From Entonaema liquescens (taxonomy: Eukaryota; Ascomycota; Sordariomycetes; Xylariales; Xylariaceae): a DNA stretch of 64,000 nucleotides. A program made the translations under genes and the position numbers. Below, in pieces: positions 35,218 through 47,600 of the stretch (position 1 is its first letter; the number at the start of each line of letters is the position of its first letter). The stretch spans positions 569,501-633,500 of the forward strand of contig CADCSX010000005.1 of assembly GCA_902805475.1 (NCBI GenBank), written 5' to 3'. Below the pieces are notes generated by a model, which saw only the letters and a list, made by a program, of their open reading frames with translations, ran no database searches and had not been told where the DNA came from.

Positions 35218-37106
35218 AAGCAGGAGAAGAAGCAAAAAGTGTGGAGGGCCGGCTTGAGTTATATATATAACTATATATTAAAGGAGAATAATCTTATATG
35301 TTTACTGGGGCAGCCCTGAATCTTGCAATTTATATATATTTCGAAGAAGACTGGTTGTAGCATGGTATACGTACATAGAATTACATTCTCCAAGTTGGAT
35401 TGGACATATGTGTTTTCCTTGTTCGATGAAATAAAATAATTCCTTACCTAAACTTCGTTGAAGACTTTGAGGTGTCTATTATTGGAAACACGTGAGATGA
35501 ATGTACCCCCTATCAATTTGGGAGCACAGTTACAGATAGGGACTCATATTGCGATAGTCGATGTACGACCGGATGTTCCAATTATACATTGTCTAGGCTA
35601 TAGGTACCTTTACGTATAAAGTCTGTACCTGATCTAAGTGCTCTACTATATCGCGATCGTCGTTTTAAAACATGTATACGCTTGATACTGGCCTCGTTTC
35701 ATCTAGCCAGGTAGTTGAGCTTAAACTTGGCTTGCCGGTAGTGACCGGCCAAAATGACGGCATAAACCCACCCTGATGCAGTAGTCCAAGAGCTAAGGAC
35801 GAACGGCAACAGCATATTAGAGACGCTAATGCCAAGCTGGGATATTTTACATGGAAAGTTGGTTGAATCTGATATTGTATTCCTTTTTCGAGGATATAGC
35901 TGTCTGATACTGCAACTACCTTTTATGTGCGATCTGATACGTAGATATTACGGCCTCAGTACAAACTGGCCAATTTGGGATACGAATCTCACGTGGATCA
36001 CGGGTCTACTGGGACACGCATGAGTTCGAGTTTCCTAATGTACCTATGGTATGGTATGGTATGGTATGACAAACAAGGTTCCTAGGTACCTAGTAGTTCA
36101 TAAATAACAAGAGAAAACAATGCTACAGACACGCCACTACCTCGTACAATAAGCGCCTCTTCGCATTGCCATTCTTTCTTTCTTCGGGCGTCCGTTTAAG
36201 AAAGTGGATCCCGTAAAACAAGGTGGATCCCTTCCCGGGAAAAAGAGAGCAGCATTTGGCGGGTTTGACAGTGACGTCGGCCAATCAAGCCAAGATGACT
36301 TCGCCCTTATACTTTTTTGCTGCTTCTTCGGATTTTCGGATTTGTTAGGTCCTTCAATACACTAGGTACATACTCCAACTTGTACATATCGTTGTAAATT
36401 TCTTCAACTTTAATACGTATAGGTAGGTATTATTAAAGCAATAAAACAATTTATACTGTTTGATCAAATCTCAGATGTCCGTCGATCAGAAGCAATTTAC
36501 ACAATGCAAGCCACAACATGCATAGCCCTCTTCGTACTGTCTCGGCTTGAGACCCGAGAGATACATGTACATATGCATACGCGTTTTTAGTCTCCTTAGC
36601 TTCGTGTTCGATGGTAACTACTTCGTAACTATGCCACCACCCGCCATCGCACTTGCGAGATTCAAGATGTTGCATACACACCCTCCTTCCCCAATGTATA
36701 GCCAAGTACATCCAAGTGGCTCATACCTGCTTTTTTGCACCCCCCCTTTCCTTGTTCTTGACCTCTGGGCACCGTACGTATCTCCAAGCCAAGGAAATGA
36801 CCTCTTAACTCGTTCCACTCCTTTTTCTCATTCCATGTCCGTATTTTTTCATACTTCACTCGTTGTTTAACATCTTGACTCCATCCCCCTTCTTTTTTGA
36901 CAACTCATTCGTTTTTGTCGTCTCATCTTCCAAATCAATCGTTTTTTATAGTTCGTGCTCCTGATCTTGGATCCGCCGCTGATTCCTAAACATCCCCTCA
37001 CTCGCTCGGGATCGCGATATACCACGTGTTTTCATCTTTCTTGACGAAACGCCTTATTAAAACCAGACTAAAGCAATTGACCATTTGGAATAATAACGAT
37101 ATCATA
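35218..37106. other. Long intergenic region and promoter of the GH72 gene
   Basis: A 1.9-kb stretch without a supportable gene. It includes a short tandem repeat of five TATGG-type units at about 36044-36068 and a T/C-rich tract (about 36830-36950) that fits a long 5' leader for the downstream highly expressed cell-wall gene. Confidence 0.45.
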
Positions 37107-38646
37107 ATGCGCTCGTTCGCTCTCGCGTCCGCTCTGGCAGCGGCGAGTATGGTCCATGCAGAGCCTACTCGTACAGAAAAGGAATTACCTAGGCGTGCTG
37201 ATTCTCTGCCTACGGTAACCGCGTCTGGGAATGGTATGCTATTACTGCCCACTCTACGGATAATGACCGAAGAGACTAATGGTAGACAACAGCTTTCTGG
37301 GCCGGCGAGGAACGATTCTACATTCGAGGCATTGACTACCAGCCTGGTGGTTCTTCCGCTAATCTTGACCCTCTGGCTGACCCCGATCTTTGCAAGAGAG
37401 ATATCGCTAAGTTCGAGGAGCTCGGTGTAAACACAGTTCGTGTTTACTCTGTTGACAATTCGGCCGACCACTCCGAGTGCATGCAAGCCTTGAGCGACGC
37501 AAAGATCTACCTAGTTCTCGATGTCAACAACCCGCAATACTCGATAAACCGAGACAAGCCGGGGCAATCTTACAACGATGTTTACCTCCAAAGTGTTTTC
37601 GCTACCATTGATGAATTTGCCCAATACGACAACACGCTTGCTTTCTTCTCAGGTAACGAAGTCATCAACGACAAACCCGATTCCGTGAAATCAGCGCCTT
37701 ACGTCAAAGCTACTACTCGTGATATGAGGCAGTACATCGGCTCCCATGGTTACCGTAAAATTCCTGTTGGTTACTCGGCAGCTGATGTCAGCGACAACCG
37801 AATGCAGACTGCGCAGTATTTTAACTGTGGTACTGATGACGAGCGTAGTGACTTTTTCGCCTTCGTAAGTCTTCCCCAATACCAACGAAGATATCAGAAA
37901 CTAACAGCCCGCCTAAGAATGATTATTCCTGGTGTGCCCCGTCCACCTTCCAGCAATCTGGTTGGGATCAAAAGGTGAAGAACTTCACCGGATATGGATT
38001 GCCAATCTTCTTGTCGGAGTGGGGTTGCATAAAAGGCACCCGCGATTTCGAGGAGTTAAGTGCATTGATGAGCGATCAAATGTCGGCTGTTTACTCGGGT
38101 GGTCTTGTATACGAGTACAGCAGAGAAGGCAACGGGTACGGTATTGTTGAGCTTTCTGGAAGTTCCGACTCAGTTAAGGAAGAGCCAGACTTCAAACAGC
38201 TAGCCTCAGCTTTGTCCAAGTACCCGGCTCCGACCGGCAACGGAGGTTTCACGTCTACCACTACTTCGGCTGCATGCCCAACAGTTGATAAAGTTTGGGA
38301 CCTTGGTGGGTGGGACGCGAGTGCGCTTCCTGCAATCCCCCCGGGAGCCGAGAAGGTAATAAAACTTATCTCAATTTTCGTTGCATTGAGAAAGGGGCTA
38401 ATAAGATTTTAGTACATGTCCGAGAAAGCTGGTAAGGGCCCAGGTCTCAAAGGCGCCGGTTCTCAGGATGCTGAGGGTACTTCGACCGGAACTGCTTCGC
38501 CAGGTGCTGGATCTGTGACTGCAACCGCATCCGGCGACGACAATGGCAATGCCGCTGGTCGACCGGCTCCTCCAATGGATATGAGCATTTTCGTCCTTAC
38601 CGGTGTTGTCGGTCTTTTTACCCTTGGCGGCACATTGTTGCTATAG
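37107..38646 (+). CDS. GPI-anchored beta-1,3-glucanosyltransferase, GH72 (Gas/Gel family)
   Basis: Four exons (37107-37233, 37293-37864, 37918-38355, 38413-38646) give 456 residues. A signal peptide (MRSFALASALAAASMVHA) is followed by the GH72 domain: RFYIRGIDYQPGG, GVNTVRVYSVDNS, the acid/base glutamate in FSGNEV (E165), NCG and FNDYSWCAPS, and the nucleophile in FLSEWG (E267). A Ser/Thr/Gly-rich stretch and a C-terminal hydrophobic tail (FVLTGVVGLFTLGGTLLL) indicate GPI anchoring. There is no cysteine-rich X8 module, placing it in the X8-lacking subclass. The enzyme would elongate cell-wall beta-1,3-glucan. All introns have canonical sites; the first and third show CTAAT branch points. Confidence 0.94.
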
Positions 38647-39286
38647 GTTGGCCACTAAGCTGTTTTCATTAGTTTTTCTTGGTGAGAGAATCATGAGGTT
38701 TTCAGAGCTCGGGCATCTGGGGAATACGCGTTTTATGGATTCGGTAATCAGGCGCGTTGACTCTTTTGGGATCGACAGTATACCGATATAAATAGACCGG
38801 AGCAGTGCAGCAGGTCCGCGTAACATGGGGCAGGGTCTGTACGCAACCATAAACGCACATAACATATAATTTTGGCATGGAGAAGCGGATTGATGGATAT
38901 CAAGTGTACTATTGAGTTGACCTTGCTAGAGGACTAAATCGCTGTAATTGGTGGGAAATAACATGGTTTTGTTTTACGGAGCACCAACTAGAGGTATTGA
39001 AATGAAAGGATTCGGTTGTATACCTATTTCGTTGATTTCGTCTCATTATATGCAGATCGTAGCCTAAGCCTGATGCAACTTTAAGTAACGGTACGCATTT
39101 CCCTGCGATTTATATTAATAATATTTCTAAGCATGCTAGGCGCCTCTGCTATACATCCATCTTTATGAATACGCTATGCTTAATGCTGAACAAGGAGGAC
39201 TATGCTTGCCACCGAATAACCTGAAGCATATTATGTATACGTCTATTCCCGACCCCTCGGCCATCTTCGAAGGTGAAGATGATCAA
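38647..39286. other. Intergenic region between convergent genes
   Basis: This stretch holds the 3' flanks of the GH72 gene and of the methyltransferase gene. No feature was recognised. Confidence 0.45.
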
Positions 39287-40799
39287 TTAGCTATTTTCAG
39301 GCCTTCGGCCATATATGACCTGGACTAGTGAATAAGGCGATTTCCGCCTGTCGCGCAGTTCCCTGCGCACGCGGCTTAGATAGAGGATGACTTGCTCATG
39401 GGACCAGCCCAGGCCTTGGGTGAAGAGATAAAGTAGAAAGCCTAGAGTAAGAGATTCTTCGTCAGTTCAGATCTTTACATGTATGCCTACCTAGGTACAC
39501 ATGTATACACAACAAACTCGAACATAGAAAACAGGCGCATACGTACCCTCCATGCCCTCCTCCATCGTAGACTGCGCATACAGTCCTACCTCGTGTAAGT
39601 GCGGATCATCCGAATTCGGCGTAAGCGGGCACTTTATCGTATACGTAACAACATCCACGAACCCCGCGCGCCTAAACGCGCGCTCGAGCGTTCCATCCTC
39701 GACGATATTCATCGGCCTCGACGGCCCCGAGTCCGCCCTGCCCGGAACACCACCGCCGTTCCCGTACCTCCTCGCGCCCTCCACGAACAGCGGGCCCCAG
39801 GCAGCTAGCGCCGACCCGTCGTCATCCCGCACGCTCCCGTCGTCGCTGCGGATGCGCAGCGCCGGCTCCAGCGCTTCTACCCACCCCGTGCCCGGGCGCA
39901 CGGCGCGGAAGGCCTCCGCGTACACGGCGTCCCAGTCTAACACCGCCCCGCACAGGTACCGCATGTGCACGAAGTCGAAGGTGCCTGGCGCGAAGGTCCA
40001 GGGGGTCAGGTTGAAGTCGTCCATTTCGAAACGCAGGTTGCCTGGGACCCAGGAGGGTTGCGTCGGGGATATGTCGGTGCCGATTACTTCGCAGTGCGGG
40101 AAGGCGTCTGCGAAGTCGCTGAGAGGGGGGAGGGTTAGTGTTGAAGTTTGGGTGGGTTTGATGGGGCAAGGGGAAGAGGGGAGAAAGTTAGGGTTGGGGA
40201 CGGGGAAGGGAGTTGTTGAGGGAAAGGTAGGATTTACATTGCCCAGATTCCTGTGCCGGGTCGACCGTCTGTTAGTATTGAAACTGTAGAGGGAGTGCTG
40301 GAGAGGTTTACCTGTTCCACATCCGACTTCCAAGACCTTCCTGGGGTCGTCGCCGATGGGGGCTAGGAATATCTTGTCGTGTAATAGTAATGTGAGCGTG
40401 TGATGGCTGTTTAAGACGTGTTAGGTCCTCCGTATGTTGTGGGCTAGAGTTTTACTAACGTCAGGTCCATAGAATTTGCTTGTATCTCATCGTTAGGTGT
40501 CCTAAGTTGTGTCAATATACAGTAGTTTCTTACAGTTGAGGATGGTCATACCAGTAGTCGGTGTCGCCCCAACTTTTACTGTGATATCTTCGCCCGTGAA
40601 TTGTGCGGTACTCTAATATGCTGCTCGATAAAGAAGCGGTTGAACTCGAGCTATTTTACATGGTTTTCAAGGTAAGGTCATGCATTGGAAATATCCTGGG
40701 GTTTCGGCTATCCACTTACTCGTCCTCGCCCAGCGATGAATCTCTATCTTCATCATCATCGTACTCGTCCTCCTGGAATTCGTGGGTTAATAAATTCAT
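39287..40799 (-). CDS. SAM-dependent methyltransferase, LaeA-like class
   Basis: Seven exons (40799-40720, 40650-40552, 40501-40460, 40406-40312, 40250-40238, 40118-39547, 39441-39287) sum to 351 residues. The product has an acidic N-terminus, then the fungal block SSILEYRTIHGRRYH ... TPNDEIQANSMDLTHH. The SAM motif is VLEVGCGTGIWAIDFADAFP, spanning a 13-bp exon, followed by EVIGTDISPTQPSWVPGN and FDFVHMRYLCG. The C-terminal helix has SHEQVILYLSRVRREL before VIYGRRP. This arrangement is shared with LaeA-like and Tdi-type methyltransferases that are numerous in filamentous fungi; the true LaeA regulator cannot be told apart from paralogues by eye. The target (protein, lipid or small molecule) is unknown. 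A longer N-terminus from another ATG near 40985 is possible but I found no in-frame splice for it. Confidence 0.88.
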
Positions 40800-42492
40800 G
40801 GCCGACGTAATGACAATGGGTTTCCTAGAGACTCAGATGGGTTCGTGCCTGTGAGAATGTCCAGTATGAGTCGACGTCCGTAGCCGAAGGGCTTGACGAT
40901 AGCGGGCCGACAGAAGTCGGAACGGGCTCGGGTGAAGTTGTTTCGGCGGCCCGTTTCTCGGCTGTTGTCGACGAAGGCGGTGTCATCTCGCTTAAGTTAT
41001 GAACCAGTCGGGGGGCGGAAACTTGACTGGAACGAAGAGCTATATATATCCCTATGAGGTAATCATCAAATACAAACCTTGGAATAGGAAAGTTGTAAAC
41101 GTTAGTTTAGGGAATAAACAACAATTAGGAGAAGAATATGGGCCACTTCTTCTTACCACTCGGCAACTCGGTTACCTAAGTAGGCCCTGTTCCGATCGTG
41201 AAGTCCCCTTTCCCAGGGTATTCCCTTTCGGGAGTTTATAGGCAGGGATTTAAAGAATATGCAGATAGAAGACGGATCTGCCGTGTCGTCGCGTCCTTGC
41301 TAGGGCTGCCAGGGTAGGTCGAGACGATGACAGTTGAAGGAACAGAAGATAGGTTCGTATATGCTTCGAACTGGAGGAGTATGCATACGCGGCATCTGGT
41401 TTGAGACGTGGTATGCTCTCATCCAATCCGGGATTTGTCCCAGCCCCATGCCGTAGATCATCGGTTTTGTTGACCTTTCTCGACGAGAAGGGCACCTCGA
41501 GTCATGGCTGGTTTAATCAACAGACCAAGACTTCCATCCATGTTTCAATACCGTAGGGTATCATCGCCGAGCACGGATGCGTATTTTCGATGGAATTTCC
41601 CGACAGCGATCGATCCTGACACTAGACGTCTGCGGAATAGCAATATCAGACAGGGCTAGGCCTTAGTGGAGTTCGCAGGGTATTCCGGCATAAAAAATTA
41701 AAAAAAGACCCTAGAAAACGCGCATTGATAAGTCTTCATAACCTCTTATAGCCTTTTAATATGTGATTCAGATCAAACTCGAGTTGGGCTTTTAAGTCAG
41801 ATGAGAGTATAAACTAGAAGCCATAAAACGATTAAATAGCGATCATGGCGCGATAGACTGATGTTGTGATGAGATAGTTAGTCCGGCATATGCATATCTT
41901 CGAAATTTTGGCTAACCTGGTACCGATGTTGACAATTTAAGACGTAGACCCATACATTCACATGCAATGTAACCATTCCCCAGTTCGAACCCTAGGCGTA
42001 GTTTCAACCTTTATTATCAAATTACCTGGTTCATGAGCAATGTTATCTTGACGTAGGGCAAAGTTTTGTAGTACCAAGGGCATAGAGGATCAAGGGAAAT
42101 TAAGAATCATCTGACTTTTTCCAAAACATGGGTTTACAACACCGAGACTTATGGTAAGTTTGCTTCGTTGATCGGAAATGATAATAGTAATTGGATAGCA
42201 ACCCGTATATATGCGTCGGGAATGATAGGATACTAATGGCAGTTAGGTTTATCGAAACACTGGTATAGTTGTAGAATAGCCGGCATAGATTATCTACAAC
42301 TAAGTTCGACATCAGTAATTTATATCAACGGAGGCTTTGTGAAGATGTAGTTATGGGTTTTTTTTATTTTTTTTTTTTATTTTTTTTTTTGATAAAGAAT
42401 GTATCCGATTAATCAGACGCAACCATTGAGCAATTCCAAATGTACCCGGTTTGAGACATTCCATCACCTTCGTACCAGGACTTCTATAATTC
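40800..42492. other. Long intergenic region
   Basis: A 1.7-kb stretch with no supportable gene. Its left end may hold the 5' leader of the methyltransferase gene. The right end has T-rich homopolymer runs (about 42357-42392) next to the HeLo gene 3' end. A GTTCGAACC word near 41987 is not within a tRNA-like fold. Confidence 0.45.
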
Positions 42493-43380
42493 TCAGATCA
42501 AAAACGTATCCTTGTCTCCGTAGGTATCACCATTCATAACTCTAGAATTTCCTGCGGCCTTGGTTGAGCCTATAGTGATAGTTGTATTGCTCTGAGGAAG
42601 GCTTGTTATATCCTTCCACGCCGCACCGATGAAGTTACCATAACGTACTCGCGCATTGTCTTGGATGACCAAAGACTCGACAGATATCCCCTTGCTTGTT
42701 GCGACAACTGGAACCCTTTCTTTTAGGGCATCATCAATACCGGAGGCCAACTCTTGGAGTGTCTTATAAATAGCCGTTTGCTCCTCTTCCATACTTCCAC
42801 TAACTTGTTCAATATCTCTTTGCACCAAAGCTTGAGCTTCGGCGAGAGGGAGAGGGAATGTCTCTTCGAGATTCGTGATCAATCTTGTGATATCTTTGAC
42901 GAGCCTTGAGCAATACTTTTTGTCGTACAAGGCCCAGCTTGCTAGCTTGACGACGCTGGAGCGTTTCTGCCTCTTAGCGGCCAGTATTCGCATCTGGTTG
43001 TCCAAGGCGCGAGCTTTTACGTCCCAGTCGACACTCGAGTATCCTGACAAGTCCTCACCTAAGTTTGGTGTCAAACGGTAATCATCGGAGACTTTTTTGG
43101 AATCGGCGAGTAGGGCTAGGATTTGGTATAGCGCATTGTGGGCGAGTTGAGCCTCGGTCTTCGTCACTTGAAGTTTGTTCAGCTGTGGGTCTTCATAGAT
43201 ATCAACCGCTTCGCCCCATCGTGAGAGGCGCAGCTTAAGCAAGTCTAATGTGAGTAGTTCAGTCTGGAAGTCTTTACCGAAACGACGCCCGATTCGTATG
43301 TAGTCGAAACACTCGACACAAGTACTGAATATACCGGCAATACCGACTGCACCGGAGACTATTCCAAAGGGTTCAGCCAT
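42493..43380 (-). CDS. HET-s/HET-S-like HeLo-domain prion-type cell-death protein
   Basis: An intronless 295-residue protein, close to the 289 of Podospora HET-s. Residues 1-~225 form a HeLo domain: MAEPFGIVSGAVGIAGIFST, with a glycine-spaced hydrophobic N-terminal helix, then CFDYIRIGRRFGKDF, LRLSRWGEAVDIYEDPQL and KLASWALYDKK. The C-terminus holds two amyloid pseudo-repeats: R1 with DNARVRYGNFIGAAW (241-255) and R2 with NSRVMNGDTYGDKDTF (278-293). RV of R1 (244-245) and RV of R2 (280-281) are exactly 36 residues apart, the HET-s spacing. In that family amyloid folding of the C-terminus refolds HeLo so that the N-terminal helix inserts in membranes and kills the cell. Position 33, proline in the inert HET-s and histidine in killer HET-S, is Arg here. 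The gene is divergent from an NLR with a matching motif. Confidence 0.9.
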   Translation of the reverse strand: MAEPFGIVSGAVGIAGIFSTCVECFDYIRIGRRFGKDFQTELLTLDLLKLRLSRWGEAVDIYEDPQLNKLQVTKTEAQLAHNALYQILALLADSKKVSDDYRLTPNLGEDLSGYSSVDWDVKARALDNQMRILAAKRQKRSSVVKLASWALYDKKYCSRLVKDITRLITNLEETFPLPLAEAQALVQRDIEQVSGSMEEEQTAIYKTLQELASGIDDALKERVPVVATSKGISVESLVIQDNARVRYGNFIGAAWKDITSLPQSNTTITIGSTKAAGNSRVMNGDTYGDKDTFLI

Positions 43381-44635
43381 GTTTCAATATGCTCTCTCCG
43401 GTAGTCAAGCCCTGTTTCTGTCAGGTCTGGATATGTTACCCTTGATGGAGGCCACATATAGAGTGAACGATAGGATAGTGATGTAGTAACGTCTAGCCTC
43501 CTATGACCTTACGAGGATGCTAAATGCCTCTTATATATATATATATTATACTGCTGTCCACCCACACCCCTATCTCTTATATCTTGACAGTTTCGATAAA
43601 TGTGCTCCTGCGGAAAGTCCTATCCTGGTTTGGATTAGAGCATTATCTGCAGATCAATCCATCACAGCCACCACTTCCTACTATCTGCCTATCTGAATGG
43701 GCAGATACGAAACGCCACGTCTCATATATATCTCTCCTGCCTCTTATTGGTAGGTAAATAAGTATTGCAATGCAGGACTTGACGATCGACTCACAGACCT
43801 CCAGAATTCCGCATTTCACCGATAGCAGCCCTCTCACGAGATGGAGTAAGAGGTGAGGAAACAACTTCGTTGTTCCGCAAGGAGCTCTAACTGAGATAGA
43901 TCTGGCTTCCAGAGCTGTACATACTAAAAACGGTCTTTGTCCAGGCCTAAGTGGGCGGTTGTCCCATACGTACGTACTTGACCTTTCTAGCCGTGGTGTA
44001 AAAGTCCGGAAGATAACTATCAAACCGCTACACTACTAAAAGGCATAACGAGATCAACTCGAGGGGTTGACGTTGCTATCTCTACTCATAAGGACCCCAC
44101 GAATAGTACCATGATACGTGGCTTATACGGACATTCCCCTTTTTACTGCCCGGATCCTCCGTGCTTAAATCTATCCAGCCTTGCTTAACACTCATCTTCT
44201 TTATTATCAGTATTTTAAATACAAATTGATGGAACTCCCGCTGACACAATTTAGTTCTTCCTGGTATTTCAAGGCTGGGCCGCACTTAAAGTGGTCTGCT
44301 ATCAAAAGGGGTGATGCTGATATTGAAAAACTATAATTAGGTATTTTATGGTCTGTCTTGCCTTCACTCTCCTCTCCTCTCGAGATGAGGAGAATAGAGG
44401 TTTCTTATGCTCATAGCTAGGTCAACCTAAGTCCTAACGAAGCAGTCCAACTACGGAGTCTTCTCAACTAGTATGCATAATACCTATCGTTCTTCTTGCA
44501 TACTGCACCGCCACTCAACCTAGTGGTATTATGTATTCTTTCATCTGATCGTTTAGCACTTCTAATTACTATCACAAACATGTCATGACATCCATCTACC
44601 TCACCGCCCGGATTTCCTGACTCAGCCATCGCTAG
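43381..44635. other. Divergent promoter region of the HeLo/NLR pair
   Basis: 1.25 kb between the start codons of the HeLo gene and the NLR. It contains a TA-repeat (about 43533-43550) and copy A of a 94-bp dispersed repeat (44003-44096). No additional gene was recognised. Confidence 0.55.
44003..44096 (+). repeat. 94-bp dispersed repeat, copy A
   Basis: This aligns without gaps to 53322-53415 at roughly 80 percent identity by eye, in the same orientation. The best-conserved core reads GAGGGGTTGACGTTGCTATC. In copy B it contains a perfect 8-bp inverted repeat (GTCAACCC, GAG, GGGTTGAC); here the left arm has decayed to ATCAACTC. The two differences in that arm are G-to-A and C-to-T, the kind RIP produces. 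The reverse complement contains TAGTGTAGCGG, which resembles a Pol III A box, but no B box follows. Confidence 0.7.
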
Positions 44636-47600
44636 ATGAAACCGATAAAAATCAAAGGAAGTGGTATAATCGAGCCTGAAGACCCTTCGCCACTACAAGA
44701 GTCTCAAACAACGATTCGGATTGAGTCACAGGCTGTTAAGGATAACGCTCAAATACACAATGGGAATATTGTTAACATATCACATCAGTCTATTTCCAAT
44801 AGCCAACTTCCTGATATCCTCAAATGGCTTTCACCCCTGAGCTTCGGCCATATCCACGAACGTATTCAAGAGGAGGCCCTCATATCTGATCAAGTTACGA
44901 CAGCTCCTAGCGACCAGTATACTGGGAAGTGGCTATTGGAATCTGATGTGTTTACTGATTGGTTGTTACGTAAAACTCGCAAAGTGTGGTACCATGGAAT
45001 GCGTAAGCTTGTTGTCCTTGTGATTATAGGTTTTTCGACAACTAACCTTTGTAAATTATCACAGCGGGCGCTGGGAAGACGGTTCTCGCGTAAGCTATTA
45101 TAATTAGCCGCGTTCGACAGAGAATCATATTAATATTGAGTGATGCTATTTCAAGATTACCTTGCCGGACCTATAATGCAGATTATTTAGAATTATAACT
45201 GCCAACAGTTGCGTACAAATATTATTGTAAATTAACAACTTTACAATTCTACTTTATCATTTTAAGGTAAATTTAATATTTCTTAACTATAATAATAAAT
45301 ATTTATGTTTATTTTAAAATATTTTTATTACTTAGATTTTAATTAATTAATTAATATTATTTTTAAAAAAATACGACCGTATTTTGTAAAGTTATTTTAA
45401 AAGTAATTTATAATTAAAAGATAATAATTTATAAATAAGCGCTAATAATCTTCAAATAGCAATAAAGTAATTTGCAAATAAAAGTAATAATTTATAAATA
45501 AAAGGTTAATAATTTATAAATAAGATTATATTAATTTATAAATAAGGTTATTTTTACATCATTTTCTTACGATATTAACGCTTTTAATAAAAGCTATTTA
45601 TATATATTCAATCGGCGCAACTAAATGTATTTAACAGTATTAATTTCGTAAGTAAATAATTTAAATTGAAAAAGATATTATTAAGTAATAAAATAATACG
45701 TGCCACGCATGTTGCCAACGACGTTAAATATTTAATTATGGCCAATTTCCCATATGAATATAAGCCTAAAATAAAGTCTAACGTCATTTATAATATTTAA
45801 TTTTACTTTTCCCTAATTAGGAATAAAAACGTAGCGTTTTGGTAATGTTTATTTTTCATTGTTTATATCGTGAGATCTAGAAGGTTGTAGAGCCATGTCA
45901 TTTTATTAATAATCTTAGTTGCCAGTTACTTACAAGTGTCCGGTGGGGTAATCTGCATTGTAGGTCCGGCAAGGTAATCTTGAAATAGCATCACTCTTAA
46001 TATTAAGTCCTTACGAAGTTCCATTATTATATCCGACCTATTAGAACGGCAGAACGCCCCAAAGTCCCTATCTGACAACTTCAAGGTTGCTTATCTGTAT
46101 CTCAGTTATAAGGAACCTCACACAATTGAGCATCTTCTTGGAAGTTTAATTAAGCAAGTTATACAAGGCGGGCAACCGTTGCCACAACGGCTTGTTACCC
46201 TTTGGGAACACCACGATCGGGGTAATGATCCTGCTACGGTTAAGGGTCTGTCCGTTCTCCTCGGAAAATTAGTTCAGGATCGTCCCACGTACGTTATAGT
46301 AGATGCGTTGGACGAATATCCGTCTGACTACGTTCGTTTGATGAGAGAACTGAATACTCAACCCGATAATCTTAGTATTCTTGTCACTTCACGAGACTTC
46401 GAAGAGTTCGAAGATATATCTACAGGCTTTAAAAAGAAAGATATAAAGGCCGACCCAAGTGATGTGGACCTTTTCATCGATCGAATATTCAAGACCAAGC
46501 CTCGCTTATCCGTATTCTCGAAGAGTGATAAAGGCCTTATAGCCGAGGTGAAAAGGGCAGTAAAGGGGGCTTGCGGTGGCATGTAAGCACCTTCTATTTT
46601 TATACCCTATTAACCCTTTGATAACATATGATCGCCTAGGTTTCTCCTTGCTAGTCTGCAAATGAGATCATTGGCATCTGAGTTAAATGTCAGTGGAATC
46701 CGAGAGAAGGTCAAGAGTCTCCCTCAAAAGATTGATAACATGTATGAGGATACGTTAAGCAGGATTGATAAGATGGAACCCAACAAGGCGCAACTTGCCC
46801 ATAATACCCTGGGATGGATTGCTTTCAGCTGTTGCTCATTGCGCATTGATGAACTTCAACATGCCTTGGTTATAGAACCAGGACAGCGTAAACTAGATTT
46901 CGATCAAATTTATAGGGAAGAGGACATTAAAGACCTGTGCGGTGGCCTGATTACTATTGATACTTTCAGACACGTTTCATTCATTCACCTCACCACCAAG
47001 AACTTCTTCGACAAGGCTAAAACGAAACTGTTTCCTGGATTCAATTCCACGATCGCCAAGAAGTGCATTGCTTATTTGTCTCTTCCGGTCCTGGAAGAAC
47101 CGGAACATGACAAGCATAAACCAACTTACCACCCGGATAGTCCCAACGATCACCGTCAACTTCACCAGTCTAACCGGCCTTTCAAGCGACACATGGAATT
47201 TGGGGAAAAGCGTCAAGTATTTCCGTTTGTGAAATATGCAGGAAACTACCTAGGCGACCATCTTCGGCAAATAGAGGACCAGCGAGATTGCAAGGAAGTT
47301 CTAAAATCATTGGTGGCCCTCCTTCAAGCCTATACAAAACATGGCCTTCTTGGCCGTTTTATAGAAACATACTCTATGTATTATTCACGTCTTAACCTAC
47401 GGGATTATGGGTCAGTTACGGACGGGTTTATACGGGACATATTAGAAAAGAGTACAGGCGCCAAGGCCAAGGGGGTGTCATCCCACGGACCAAATTCTCG
47501 CATGAGGCGTCTAGAGGTGACGCCGATGCATTTAGCGGTGTATCTGGGCTGGCCACCTATTATTACGGCATTACTAGAGGACCCTAAAATGGCCGTGTAT

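Noticed and set aside
37201..37300. Apparent frame break in the GH72 gene
   Set aside because: A regular 59-bp intron (37234-37292) with a CTAAT branch site restores the frame exactly.
41970..42000. GTTCGAACC word resembling a tRNA T-loop (B box)
   Set aside because: The flanking bases do not form a T stem, and no anticodon arm or acceptor stem is found upstream.
44000..44050. tRNA-like A box (TAGTGTAGCGG on the minus strand) in the 94-bp repeat
   Set aside because: No B box or cloverleaf follows, and the second copy diverges in the A box; kept only as a repeat.
45090..46018. Reading the AT-rich insertion as disruption of the NLR
   Set aside because: Canonical GT and AG borders surround it and the frame is preserved across, so it is an intronic insertion.
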